Shown in pieces: positions 45,981 to 54,702 of a stretch of 64,000 nucleotides of DNA. The stretch is from JAILLW01 sp045629045. GTDB taxonomy: Bacteria; Bacillota; Clostridia; Lachnospirales; Lachnospiraceae. The notes under the pieces are model-generated. The model was given only the letters and a program-made list of their open reading frames with translations, searched no databases and was not told the origin of the DNA. Position 1 is the first letter of the stretch. Each line of letters starts with the position of its first letter. The stretch lies in contig JAZQQM010000055.1 of assembly GCA_045629045.1 (NCBI GenBank), forward strand, positions 56,198-120,197, written 5' to 3'. A program made the position numbers and the translations under genes.

Positions 45981-47213
45981 TTAAATCTCGATTGTATTAA
46001 TAATTTTTCTTACCTCCTCAGATGCATTTCCGCATTCTTCAATTACCGTCTCTTTATTAAATCTAGTTAAGGCCTTCAAATAATATTCCTTCTCAAACCT
46101 TTCAACTTTTGATATCAGTTCAGAATTATTCTCAGCAAACACAAACGGTAATTCTTTCATATTCCATAACAGTTTACCACGTTCTTCCTCATACTCTTCA
46201 TAATCATCACAATACAAGAATATAGGAATTTCCATAATCATCGCATCAAACGCAGCGCTTGAATAATCTGTCATAAAGGCATCACAAGCAGCAAGTATTT
46301 CATACATATCATCAATCTTACTTATATCAACTATGTCTTTCTCCGAGACATTATCTAATCCGCGAGCAACCAATTGGGGATGAAGGCGAAGGAATATATA
46401 CCAAGTTCCCCCAAACTTTCTTTCAAGACTAGATTTTAATATTTCAAAATTCGGGAAATGCCTTTCTTCTTTCAGTTTTCTATCTACTCCCTGACTCCCT
46501 CCTCTAAAGGTTGGTGCATACATGAGAAAATGAACATCATCAATATTCTCGTAATCCATAGAATAATTTTTACATATTTTCCGTTTTGCCGAATCTTTAT
46601 ATTCCTTATCATTTTTAGCCTTAACCAAAATGTCACATCTTGGTGTTCCGGTTCTTAATACTTTTCCTTCATACAGCGAACCTGTCTTAAGTGTTTTATC
46701 ATACCAATCAGAATTAGAAAGCCAATAATCAACCATATCAGAATCATGTTTGCTTACAAGATATGCTATTTTTGAAAAAGAAGCGCCCCTGTCAAGACAA
46801 GTGGGTTTAAACCCCAGTTTTGCGTGCCAAGTCTGAATATATATCTGCCTCTTCCTTTTACGACATTCCAACTGTTTGCGGCTATTATCTATCCAGTATT
46901 TTGCAGTAGAAAGCTGGTATGCCCTGTTCCATAAAGTGTTCTTTACCGCCTTAATTTCTGCAGGAAAACTCTTTGAAATATCATTCACCAACCATACCAA
47001 TTCAAACGTTCTTTCACTATTTGTATTGTTTTGTCTTATTATTTCTTCGGCAATATATTTGGGATTGCAACTGTAACCCGTCGTTCCCTCGATGCAGCAA
47101 AACACTATTTTATTTTTAGTTATTGGCAATATTCGGCATATATAGAACGGAATACTTTGTATCCTGCTTTTCCATATCCGTCTTCTAACATATTTTTCTT
47201 CTGTAGAAGTCAT
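45981..47213 (-). CDS. CDP-glycerol/ribitol-type phosphotransferase
   Basis: The 410-residue protein is a TagF/TarL-type GT-B enzyme without the shared Rossmann domain. Signatures are IQTWHAKLGFKPT, VLRTGTPRCDILV, FLMYAPTFRGGSQG, FLRLHPQLVARG and AFMTDYSSAAFDAMIMEIPIF. The N-terminus is basic (RRRIWKSR) with a short hydrophobic stretch (IPFYICRILPI) that suggests membrane association. It probably extends or primes a polyol-phosphate chain. It follows the epimerase gene by one base. Confidence 0.88.
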   Translation of the reverse strand: MTSTEEKYVRRRIWKSRIQSIPFYICRILPITKNKIVFCCIEGTTGYSCNPKYIAEEIIRQNNTNSERTFELVWLVNDISKSFPAEIKAVKNTLWNRAYQLSTAKYWIDNSRKQLECRKRKRQIYIQTWHAKLGFKPTCLDRGASFSKIAYLVSKHDSDMVDYWLSNSDWYDKTLKTGSLYEGKVLRTGTPRCDILVKAKNDKEYKDSAKRKICKNYSMDYENIDDVHFLMYAPTFRGGSQGVDRKLKEERHFPNFEILKSSLERKFGGTWYIFLRLHPQLVARGLDNVSEKDIVDISKIDDMYEILAACDAFMTDYSSAAFDAMIMEIPIFLYCDDYEEYEEERGKLLWNMKELPFVFAENNSELISKVERFEKEYYLKALTRFNKETVIEECGNASEEVRKIINTIEI

Positions 47214-47214
47214 C

Positions 47215-48252
47215 TTATTTCCTTTGCAAAAATGATTCTAAAGTATATCTAAAAGCATCCTCCAACCCAACTTGAGGCCTCCATCCTATAGACATAATTC
47301 TATCAACATTCATTATTCCAAGTTTAAATGGAAGATACTTCAGATTTGAATTCATCTTGTCATCATATTTTACACATACCTTATTTTTGGGATCGAGAGA
47401 AGCTATTAACTGAGCCAAGTCTCTGATTGAAATCAAATTGTCCAAATTAGCAATATTATAATAGTCTTTCTTCCCCTTAGTCAGTGCTAAAAGCATAGCA
47501 CCAATAGCATCAGCAACATATGTATATGTTCTGGTAGCGCTGCCGTCAGAGTGAAGAACTATATCTGTACCTTCAATAACATTATTAATAAATTCAGCAA
47601 AAGCTCTACCATCATTTAACACTATACCCGGTCCAAAAGTATGGCATAATCTAACCCCAACATAGTCCACCCCATATTGTGCCTTATAGCTTGCCAACAT
47701 AGTTTCACAAAGTCGCTTTGCTTCCGGATAACAAGCACGTGCGTTATCGCACTTCATGATTCCGCAATCGTCTTCTTTTATTCCATCTTCTGATTTCCAT
47801 TCACCATATGTTTCAACTGTTGATACATAAAGAACCTTTTCAGTATTATGTGTCCTAGCCAGTTCCAAAACGTTTCTTGTCCCTTGAACATGACCCCATA
47901 AGGTTCCGACCGGATCTTGGGTAAAATCACTCGGGCTTGCCGCTCCGGCTGTGTGAAAAATGAAATGAATATCTTTAGAATAATTTATTGGTTCCGAAAT
48001 ATCCTGAACCATAGTAAAAAGATTAGGAAGGCGAAGTTCATTCCTAAAGGTAGATTTGAGTTTCTCTCCGCTTCTGGCTAAGGCAACAATATTCATGTTC
48101 AAATCCCAATCAATATCCGCCTTAATCAACGACTCGACAATATACATCCCAAGTCTTCCTGTTGCCCCTGTAACAAGAACTGTCTTATTTCTAAATTTTT
48201 CCCATTCAATAGGGTTATTAAAAATAATATTTAAATCTCTCTGTTCTACCAT
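47215..48252 (-). CDS. NAD-dependent epimerase/dehydratase (extended SDR)
   Basis: The 345-residue protein has the NAD-binding TVLVTGATGRLGMYIVESL near residue 29, the catalytic YPEAKRL (YxxxK), and STVETYGEW before it. The rest is the usual extended SDR sugar-nucleotide domain. It lies between an IspD/TarI-like cytidylyltransferase and a phosphotransferase. It could therefore make or modify a CDP- or UDP-linked sugar or polyol for the polymer. AGGTGA precedes the ATG. Confidence 0.86.
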   Translation of the reverse strand: MVEQRDLNIIFNNPIEWEKFRNKTVLVTGATGRLGMYIVESLIKADIDWDLNMNIVALARSGEKLKSTFRNELRLPNLFTMVQDISEPINYSKDIHFIFHTAGAASPSDFTQDPVGTLWGHVQGTRNVLELARTHNTEKVLYVSTVETYGEWKSEDGIKEDDCGIMKCDNARACYPEAKRLCETMLASYKAQYGVDYVGVRLCHTFGPGIVLNDGRAFAEFINNVIEGTDIVLHSDGSATRTYTYVADAIGAMLLALTKGKKDYYNIANLDNLISIRDLAQLIASLDPKNKVCVKYDDKMNSNLKYLPFKLGIMNVDRIMSIGWRPQVGLEDAFRYTLESFLQRK

Positions 48253-48259
48253 AATTCAC

Positions 48260-48991
48260 CTATAATCCAAATACATATTTATTCTCTTCCAATTCAAGCA
48301 TCGCTTTTAAAACATAATAGTCTTCTGGAGTAGTAATCTTTATATTGGCACCTTGCTCTTTTACTAAGCTTACCTTTTCACCGCCATTTGCATAAACCAT
48401 AGCAGCATCCAATAGCGGCAGTTCACTATTTTCCCGAAAATCATAATTTTGATATGCCGATATAATTTTTCCTAGATGAAACGTTTGGGGAGACGTCATA
48501 GAATATGTGGCAGCACGCTTCTGAAAACTTTCTATTGATGCAAATTCTTTTTCTGTAATCAACACACTCTCCGTAACAGGATGAACTGTAACCGCACAAC
48601 CACTTTGCTTTGCTATGCGAACATTTTCATAAATTGTATTGTTACTTACCAATGGTCTAACACCGTCATGAATAACCACAATGTCATCATCTAAGCCGCC
48701 AATATCTCTGATTGTTTCCAATCCTTTAACCAAACTGGCCTGTCTGTCACTTCCGCCGACCACAATCTTGGCCACTTTTCCAATATTGTATTCCTTAAGT
48801 ATGTTGGTCATATGTTCAACATAATCTCCATGGCAAACCACCACAATCTTATCAATGTCCTCATTTTGTTCAAACTTATCCAAAGTATAAACAACAATCG
48901 GTTTTCCCATTAATTTTACGAATTGTTTTGGCATTCCACCATTTCTCATTCTCTGTCCGACTCCAGCTGCCAATATTATTGCATAATTCAT
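48260..48991 (-). CDS. IspD/TarI-family cytidylyltransferase
   Basis: The start is the ATG at 48991 with GAGGAAA; the frame continues upstream to 49060, but that part is covered by a terminator hairpin. The 243-residue protein has YAIILAAGVGQRM, MPKQFVKLMGKPI, VVIHDGVRPLV and ITTPEDY. IspD makes CDP-methylerythritol and TarI makes CDP-ribitol, and sequence alone does not separate them. Because ispE sits elsewhere and the neighbours are phosphotransferases and an SDR enzyme, a polyol or sugar phosphate such as ribitol 5-phosphate is the more likely substrate. Confidence 0.82.
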   Translation of the reverse strand: MNYAIILAAGVGQRMRNGGMPKQFVKLMGKPIVVYTLDKFEQNEDIDKIVVVCHGDYVEHMTNILKEYNIGKVAKIVVGGSDRQASLVKGLETIRDIGGLDDDIVVIHDGVRPLVSNNTIYENVRIAKQSGCAVTVHPVTESVLITEKEFASIESFQKRAATYSMTSPQTFHLGKIISAYQNYDFRENSELPLLDAAMVYANGGEKVSLVKEQGANIKITTPEDYYVLKAMLELEENKYVFGL

Positions 48992-49009
48992 AAATATTTC
49001 CTCTTCAAC

Positions 49010-49036
49010 TAAAAAGGAGCACCTTTCGATGCTCCT
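49010..49036 (-). terminator. Internal terminator upstream of the IspD/TarI-like gene
   Basis: AGGAGCA and TGCTCCT pair across an eight-base loop (49015-49036). On the minus strand the stem is followed by TTTTT. It separates the TagD-oxidoreductase-phosphodiesterase gene from the remaining cluster genes and lies just before the ribosome site of the next gene. Confidence 0.75.
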
Positions 49037-49111
49037 GCAACATACTATTTTTGCCTCCATGCACCTGATTAGTATTTCGGCTGATTTTGCTCAAGAATTA
49101 ACAGTTTTCCG

Positions 49112-51220
49112 TTAATTTCCCAAATACTTTTCAGGATAATTGGTGAAGATATCCGTTACCCCATATCCTTTCAACTCTTTCAAGTCAAAGATAGGAGCGG
49201 CCTTCTTAACCTTAAAGAAAGGTTCTTGAGAATTCCAAGCTCTGACAGGAAGATGTTTCGGGTTAACATATGGTGTAGATACCGTATCTATACATGGGTG
49301 ATATGCCTCAACCATTCCGTCATTATTCTGAACAAATCGTTCACAATCTTTCATTTCATATGCCAGATATCCAACTTTTGCAGATTTATCAATGCTCTTT
49401 ATCTTCAATATTGAATTCCCATTAAAAGAAGAATAAACAACACTCTTTTGTAGTCCAAATTCAGATACCTTTTCAAGTACCTTTTCTTCCATTCCTGGAT
49501 AATCTACTCTTCCATTCTTCAGTTCAATGTTAATAAGCAATCCCTTTGATTCACAATACGGCTTAACCAAGGCCAAGAACTCAGCCAACGTTGGAATATA
49601 AGCATTAGGTGCATTTTTAAACTTAATCTTCCGAAGCTCTTCAAAAGAAAAATCTCTTAATGCCCCTTCAGCCTCCATCAATCGATTCAAAGTTTCATCA
49701 TGGAATACTACGACCTCACCATCCTTAGTTAATTGTGTATCCATCTCTATTCCGGTAAGACCGTCCAATTCGCAAGCAGCTTTAAATGCCTCAAGCGTAT
49801 TCTCAGGATATTGATTCGAGCATCCTCTATGTGCCCAAATTTTCATTCCGGCAGAACGATTCTGCTCATGGAACTCAATTTGCATCTTCTTTCTAGCTTT
49901 CATGAATCGCTCTACAATATCAGCCATAGCAATAGATTCTTCTTTAGTCAACTTGAAATCATGCAGGGCCTTGCCATTTATTTTTGATATAAACTCGCTT
50001 ATTTCATAACGCAATCCATCACCCAAGAATTTAGGAGTAAATCTTTCAACCTGATTGGGGTCTTCATATCTTACTTCAAATTTACGGGTAAGCCACCAAG
50101 GAGACTCTGCCAAAATATATCCTTTAGTACCTGCAATAACCAATTGGCCTTCCGATTTAGCTGCAACACCGGCTTTGGCAAGTGCCAATGCTCTCTTATA
50201 TCTAAGATGAATTTTAGTATATCCATCCACACCACTAGGCGCCAAAATACTGTCTATTTGAACATCCTCAAAATCAGTTCCAAGCAATTTGATAATAGGC
50301 AGCATCGAATAGCTTCCAAATTCCAGATAAGCACCACCATATTCAGGATCTATCATCTCACGTACAGTAGCATCAGAGAGTCGCGAGAAACACGCTTCAA
50401 CGTCCGTTATTTCACCTATTCTTCCACTCTTGACAATATTAATCAATTGAGCAAATCCAGGGCAATATGCAGTTTTAATTCCCTCCATCAGAATTACATG
50501 TTTTTCAGCTGCAAGCGCAAACAACTCCTCGGCATCAGCCTTTGTAAGTACTAACGGTTTTTCGCAAAGGACATGCTTTCCTTTTAGGATAGCTTGCTTG
50601 GCATATGTGTAATGATATTCATGCGGAGTAGCTATATAGATTGCATCCATGTTATCCAAAAAATCGCCGAACTCCCCTGAGTAACCTTTGATATCATACA
50701 TATGTTCAAAAGATTCTGCACTTTGAATATGCGGATTATATACACCGTCAACATATACGCCGGAAACGAATTTTGATTCCGCTATAAACCTAGGTGCAAT
50801 ACGGCCTGTTCCAACTACACCTAATCTAACAATTGAAGCATTCTGTTCGCGAAGAATAGTGGAAGAAATGTCGGGTGTTCGCTTCAAATATACGACCTGA
50901 CAAAATGACTTAAGATAATCAAAACGTCCGGTCCAATCTGACCCAACTGTAAAGATATCAACACCGTATTTTTGGATATCTTCTATCTTTTGGCCCTCAT
51001 GATCCTCTACAATAATCATATCTGCGAATCCTGTCCTTTTAACATTTTCAATTCGCTCCATAATTGAGTCGACAAGATTAAGTTTTCCTCTCTCTTCATC
51101 GAAGTGCTCTGTTGTAACCCCAACAATAAGATAGTCTCCTAATGCCTTAGCACGTTCCAATATCTTATAATGGCCTTCATGAAACAAATCAAATGTTCCA
51201 TAAGTAATTACTTTTTTCAT
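49112..51220 (-). CDS. TagD-like cytidylyltransferase / Gfo-Idh-MocA oxidoreductase / GDPD fusion
   Basis: The start is the ATG at 51220 behind AGGGGG. The 702-residue protein has three enzyme domains. Residues 1-128: cytidylyltransferase with TYGTFDLFHEGHYKIL and RTPDISST. Residues about 130-455: NAD(P)-dependent oxidoreductase with LGVVGTGRIAPRF and CEKPLVL. Residues about 465-702: glycerophosphodiester phosphodiesterase with WAHRGCSNQYPENTLEAF, EMDTQLTKDG and VVFHDETLNRL. One chain could make CDP-glycerol, reduce or oxidise a polyol, and recycle glycerophosphodiesters. It is the first gene of the cluster in the direction of transcription. Confidence 0.9.
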   Translation of the reverse strand: MKKVITYGTFDLFHEGHYKILERAKALGDYLIVGVTTEHFDEERGKLNLVDSIMERIENVKRTGFADMIIVEDHEGQKIEDIQKYGVDIFTVGSDWTGRFDYLKSFCQVVYLKRTPDISSTILREQNASIVRLGVVGTGRIAPRFIAESKFVSGVYVDGVYNPHIQSAESFEHMYDIKGYSGEFGDFLDNMDAIYIATPHEYHYTYAKQAILKGKHVLCEKPLVLTKADAEELFALAAEKHVILMEGIKTAYCPGFAQLINIVKSGRIGEITDVEACFSRLSDATVREMIDPEYGGAYLEFGSYSMLPIIKLLGTDFEDVQIDSILAPSGVDGYTKIHLRYKRALALAKAGVAAKSEGQLVIAGTKGYILAESPWWLTRKFEVRYEDPNQVERFTPKFLGDGLRYEISEFISKINGKALHDFKLTKEESIAMADIVERFMKARKKMQIEFHEQNRSAGMKIWAHRGCSNQYPENTLEAFKAACELDGLTGIEMDTQLTKDGEVVVFHDETLNRLMEAEGALRDFSFEELRKIKFKNAPNAYIPTLAEFLALVKPYCESKGLLINIELKNGRVDYPGMEEKVLEKVSEFGLQKSVVYSSFNGNSILKIKSIDKSAKVGYLAYEMKDCERFVQNNDGMVEAYHPCIDTVSTPYVNPKHLPVRAWNSQEPFFKVKKAAPIFDLKELKGYGVTDIFTNYPEKYLGN

Positions 51221-51297
51221 ATATATCCCCCTAAACATCACCATATAATGCGGCGATACCTCTGTGTATAAAATTGTAATACCATTTTAACTCAAAA

Positions 51298-51344
51298 TGC
51301 ATAAAATCGTAATGTCACATCTGGATTTTTTGCATAGAATCGTA
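51298..51344. repeat. Two 14-bp direct repeats upstream of the cluster
   Basis: TGCATAAAATCGTA (51298-51311) and TGCATAGAATCGTA (51331-51344) differ at one base and lie 33 bases apart, about three helical turns. They sit upstream of the first gene of the glycopolymer cluster, where no strong promoter is visible. They could be binding sites for an activator. Confidence 0.5.
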
Positions 51345-51355
51345 GGATTTGGATG

Positions 51356-52648
51356 CTAATCTTTCAGGCACCCTATCGGAACAACATATACACCATCTGG
51401 TCTTCTATAGCCGTATTGTGTTCCGGTAACAACAATTTTCAAATCAGGAAGTCTGATTGGGACCTGTTTTTCTGTTTCATTATGTTGCTTAATCAATGAT
51501 TCAATTTCACAAAGATGCCCTGCACCCTCTTCGATTTCTCTACTTCCCAGTTTGAATTCTAAAAGAGCATACCTACCATCATCTAGGTGAAGCACCCCAT
51601 CTGCCTCTAAGCCATATCTGTCATGATAATATGACATTTGACCATTATGCGCTGATGAGTACACTCGTAAATCTCTTATACACAGACACTCAAAAACAAA
51701 TCCAAATGTCTTTAAATCTAAATCAAAATATTCCGGAGATACTCCTAGTGCTGCTACCACAATAGAAGGATCAACAAACTCTCTTTTCTTTCCATTTCGC
51801 ATAGCACTTGCTGATCTTATCGCAGGACACCATCCGGATAAATCGTCTACAATAAATAATTTTTCCAGTACATCAATATAATCACTTAGAGTTTTATCCG
51901 AAATGCTATTTGTTGCTTTTACATCAGCCATAATATTAGATGTTTTAGCCAATGTTGATATATTGCGAGCATAAGAATTAATAATTGCCTTCATTGTTGT
52001 ACTGCTACGCTTTACCTCATCAACCTTGAATATATCTTCTTCATATATCTGTTGATAATAATCTTTGGGAATAGCAAGCTGTGCCTCTCTGTCATCAAAC
52101 AAAATGCTCTCCGGCCAACCGCCTCGGCATGCAGCAAAAATCAATTGTTCTATGCTAAGGGTCGAAGAACAACCTTCTTCAAGATTCTCTTTTCCATCAA
52201 AAAGGTCCATTATAGAAACGGAACCATTAGATTCTCCTGACTCATATAAGCTCATCGGATACATCTTAAGTTTTGAAATTCTTCCTGTTCCGGTATGTGA
52301 TGTTGATACTCTCTTTGAAGTTGATCCTGTCAATATAAAATGGCCTCGTCCTCTGTTATCATCACAGTAAGAACGTACAGCATCCCATATATTTGGAGCA
52401 TCCTGCCACTCATCAATTAGCCTAGGCGTTTCGCCACGCAAAAGAGCAACAGGATTTATTTCTGCAGTTCTGATTAAAGCCTCTTTATTTGGATCTTTCT
52501 GCAATTTAATTGAACTTTTTGCAAACTGTTCTGCTGTAGTGGTTTTCCCACACCACTTAGGACCAACAATGTGTGTTGCGCCAAATGCTCTTAATTTCAA
52601 TTCCAATTGCTTGTCTACAATTCGAGGTAAATAATCATCCATTTTCAT
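51356..52648 (-). CDS. AAA ATPase with DUF4143 domain
   Basis: The 430-residue protein has Walker A HIVGPKWCGKTTTAEQFA near residue 27, Walker B PRLIDEWQDAP near residue 75 and a sensor-like FILTGSTSKR. A C-terminal DUF4143 region follows, with the nuclease-like pattern EADGVLHLDDGRYALLEFKLG (E...D...E-x-K). These proteins are common and mobile in bacterial genomes, and their function is not settled. GGAGG lies eight bases before the ATG. It has its own strong promoter and upstream tandem repeats, and is unlikely to belong to the glycan cluster. Confidence 0.88.
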   Translation of the reverse strand: MKMDDYLPRIVDKQLELKLRAFGATHIVGPKWCGKTTTAEQFAKSSIKLQKDPNKEALIRTAEINPVALLRGETPRLIDEWQDAPNIWDAVRSYCDDNRGRGHFILTGSTSKRVSTSHTGTGRISKLKMYPMSLYESGESNGSVSIMDLFDGKENLEEGCSSTLSIEQLIFAACRGGWPESILFDDREAQLAIPKDYYQQIYEEDIFKVDEVKRSSTTMKAIINSYARNISTLAKTSNIMADVKATNSISDKTLSDYIDVLEKLFIVDDLSGWCPAIRSASAMRNGKKREFVDPSIVVAALGVSPEYFDLDLKTFGFVFECLCIRDLRVYSSAHNGQMSYYHDRYGLEADGVLHLDDGRYALLEFKLGSREIEEGAGHLCEIESLIKQHNETEKQVPIRLPDLKIVVTGTQYGYRRPDGVYVVPIGCLKD

Positions 52649-52674
52649 GACCGAATCCTCCTATGTTGTTTTAA

Positions 52675-52703
52675 ATTATAGAAGCTTATATAAAAAGAGT
52701 CAA
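52675..52703 (-). promoter_or_regulatory. Promoter of the DUF4143 ATPase gene
   Basis: On the minus strand TTGACT (52703-52698), a 17-base spacer and perfect TATAAT (52680-52675) form a near-consensus promoter. The leader would be only about 20 bases. Confidence 0.8.
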
Positions 52704-52710
52704 TGCGCAT

Positions 52711-52775
52711 TCCGTGTTTTTGTTACTTTTCGTTCCGTAGTTTTGTTGTTTTTCACTCCGTGGTTTTGTTTAGAT
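52711..52775. repeat. Tandem 23-bp repeats upstream of the ATPase promoter
   Basis: CCGT followed by a T-rich tract recurs at 52712, 52735 and 52758, an exact 23-base period. On the minus strand each unit reads AACAAAA then ACGGA. The array ends about eight bases upstream of the -35, where a regulator could act. The third unit is partial. Confidence 0.7.
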
Positions 52776-52783
52776 TAGCATAC

Positions 52784-53458
52784 TTATATAAAATACTCCG
52801 GATACTGCTCCTCAATCATTGCTTCATCAACCTGATATCTTGATAAGTGCTTGTCTACCAATCGTACAGCCTCGTCCTGATCTTTTGCCTTGATTGCCTC
52901 CAGCATTCCGCGGTGGTCTGATACGATTTTCATATCTTTGACCGCAGCAACAGACAGGGTTCTTACACGGTCGAAGTGAATCATCATTGTGGAGCGCATA
53001 TCGTAAATGGTTGATTTGTCCGCCGCCTTGTAAATAAGGTAATGAAACTCATTATCCAGTTCGTAGATTTTCGACGGATTATCCTTTTCAAGATAGAATT
53101 CCTGAAGATGAACATTTTCTTCAAGTTCTGCCAAATCGTCTTCGCCGGCACGTTCGCATGCCACCTTAATAACGGCACGATCCAATACATGTCGCAGAAA
53201 TCTTGATTCTTCAACCATCTTAGGATCAATAAGTGCTACATAGGAACCGCGCTGAGGCAGGATTTCAATAACCGATACCTTGGCCAGATCTATGATAGCT
53301 TCTCTTACAGGAGTTCGGCTTATTCCAAGCTCCATCGCTATTTCGTTTTCCGAAACCAGGGTTCCCGGCTTAAGTTCCAGCGAAACTACGTTATCTTTAA
53401 TTACTCTGAATGCATAATCTCTTGCGGTTTCACCTGCAAGACGTTCCAAATTAACCAT
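52784..53458 (-). CDS. GntR-family transcription regulator (FCD type)
   Basis: The 224-residue protein has the GntR winged HTH (SENEIAMELGISRTPVREAIIDLAKVSVI near residues 40-70) and a helical FCD domain with the LDNEFHYLIYKAADKS metal-binding pattern. It lies 41 bases downstream of the GH5 glycosidase on the same strand, so it may control use of the sugar released by that enzyme. The effector cannot be read from sequence. Confidence 0.88.
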   Translation of the reverse strand: MVNLERLAGETARDYAFRVIKDNVVSLELKPGTLVSENEIAMELGISRTPVREAIIDLAKVSVIEILPQRGSYVALIDPKMVEESRFLRHVLDRAVIKVACERAGEDDLAELEENVHLQEFYLEKDNPSKIYELDNEFHYLIYKAADKSTIYDMRSTMMIHFDRVRTLSVAAVKDMKIVSDHRGMLEAIKAKDQDEAVRLVDKHLSRYQVDEAMIEEQYPEYFI

Positions 53459-53499
53459 TAAATCTACTCTCTAAATAACTTTCCTAAATCTATACTAAG

Positions 53500-54528
53500 T
53501 TACAGCAGCTCCAAAATCCTGTCCTTAACCCCTGCCAAGTGCTCCTGAGTAAGACCGAAATCCATAAGCTTGTATGTCCATGCAGCACGTGAAATGTTGC
53601 AATCAACCATCGCCTTATGAATAGCTTCATACCAGGCTACCGTGCTTTCGGTATCAGCCTGATCGATAACTCCGTATTCACCGCAATATAGCGGCACATC
53701 ATACTTCTCGGATACTGCAATCGCATCCACGAACATGCTTTCAAAATAGCTTTCGTCCATCATCTTATCGCCCATATCTTTGAACTCGTCATCGAAATCA
53801 CGTCCGAAAATTTCGAATGACTCTTTTCGCATTATGTCGGCGCGAATAGGGAACTTACACTCATAATCCGAAGGCATACCCTCTACCCAGCCGGCTTTCT
53901 GATGAGTAAATACCAGTGGGCTGTAGCAATGGAATGTAAATACAACATTCTCATCATAGGGCTTATCAAGAAGCGTCAGGCCGTAAATACTGTTGTTATA
54001 AATACCTCCCACAATAATTCTCGTAGTCGGTGCAATTTCACGAATAGCAGGAATTGTTCTGCTTATTATTTCATTCCAGGGCTCTGCAAATTCCTTATTT
54101 GTAACCTCGTTAAGCAGTTCAAATACGATATTCTTCTTTTCGCCGTAGCGCTTTGCTATCTCTTTCCACAAAGATATAAATATTTCCTGTGTGGGCGCAT
54201 CCGTAAAGAAGCTGCAATAATTCTTGTCATCAAACACATAGCCTTTAGCCTTATGAATATCAAGAATTATGTTTAAGCCATACTTTTCGGTCCATGCCAC
54301 AGCATCATCCACATGCTTAAAACCTGCTTCAACGAAGCTTCCGTCCTCATTCTGAATTACATTGTAATCAATGGGCAGGCGCACATGGTCAAGTCCCCAG
54401 CCGGCGATTGTCTTAATATCTTCTTCGGTAATATATGTGCTGTAACGATTTTCATTATAATCATTACCACACTGAGACAGCCAGCCGCCAAGATTAATTC
54501 CTCTTTTGAATCCCGTAAAATCCTTCAT
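53500..54528 (-). CDS. GH5-type glycoside hydrolase, cytoplasmic
   Basis: The 342-residue protein has the GH5 layout: GINLGGWL near residue 10, HVRLPIDY, the acid/base Glu141 in FELLNEV and the nucleophile Glu284 in YCGEYGV. There is no signal peptide, so it should act on imported oligosaccharides, for example beta-glucan, mannan or glycoside fragments. AGGAGG precedes the ATG. It is divergent from the nuclease operon, with a 174-base shared control region. Confidence 0.87.
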   Translation of the reverse strand: MKDFTGFKRGINLGGWLSQCGNDYNENRYSTYITEEDIKTIAGWGLDHVRLPIDYNVIQNEDGSFVEAGFKHVDDAVAWTEKYGLNIILDIHKAKGYVFDDKNYCSFFTDAPTQEIFISLWKEIAKRYGEKKNIVFELLNEVTNKEFAEPWNEIISRTIPAIREIAPTTRIIVGGIYNNSIYGLTLLDKPYDENVVFTFHCYSPLVFTHQKAGWVEGMPSDYECKFPIRADIMRKESFEIFGRDFDDEFKDMGDKMMDESYFESMFVDAIAVSEKYDVPLYCGEYGVIDQADTESTVAWYEAIHKAMVDCNISRAAWTYKLMDFGLTQEHLAGVKDRILELL

Positions 54529-54625
54529 TCAATACCTCCTGTCTTGCAGAATATCCTCTTTTTACTACTAAGTATTATACCTAATACAACGAATTATCGC
54601 ACTATATTATCGTAATTTTTCTTTT

Positions 54626-54689
54626 GTGTCACTTTTATATTGACACCGCTTTTGTAGTGACGTATTATGTGTCTATATTATTTTGACAC
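54626..54689. promoter_or_regulatory. Twin GTGTC(A/T)-N9-TGACAC operators
   Basis: GTGTCA-N9-TGACAC (54626-54646) and GTGTCT-N9-TGACAC (54669-54689) share half-sites and spacing, with centres 43 bases apart, close to four helical turns. The first covers the -35 and the second lies over the leader, right up to the ribosome site. Cooperative repression with looping or side-by-side binding is a fair inference. Confidence 0.7.
54640..54668 (+). promoter_or_regulatory. Promoter of the nuclease-glycosyltransferase operon
   Basis: Perfect TTGACA (54640-54645), a 17-base spacer and TATTAT (54663-54668) form a near-consensus sigma-A promoter. Confidence 0.82.
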
Positions 54690-54702
54690 AAGGAGGTACA
54701 CA

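Noticed and set aside
48260..48991. Assigning the cytidylyltransferase as the MEP-pathway ispD
   Set aside because: Sequence motifs fit both IspD and TarI; the neighbours are polymer genes and ispE is far away, so the name was withheld.
48992..49060. Longer N-terminus for the IspD/TarI-like protein
   Set aside because: The extension is encoded by a rho-independent terminator and lacks a ribosome site, whereas the ATG at 48991 has one.
52711..52775. CRISPR-like array
   Set aside because: The repeats are contiguous 23-bp units with no spacers and no cas genes nearby.
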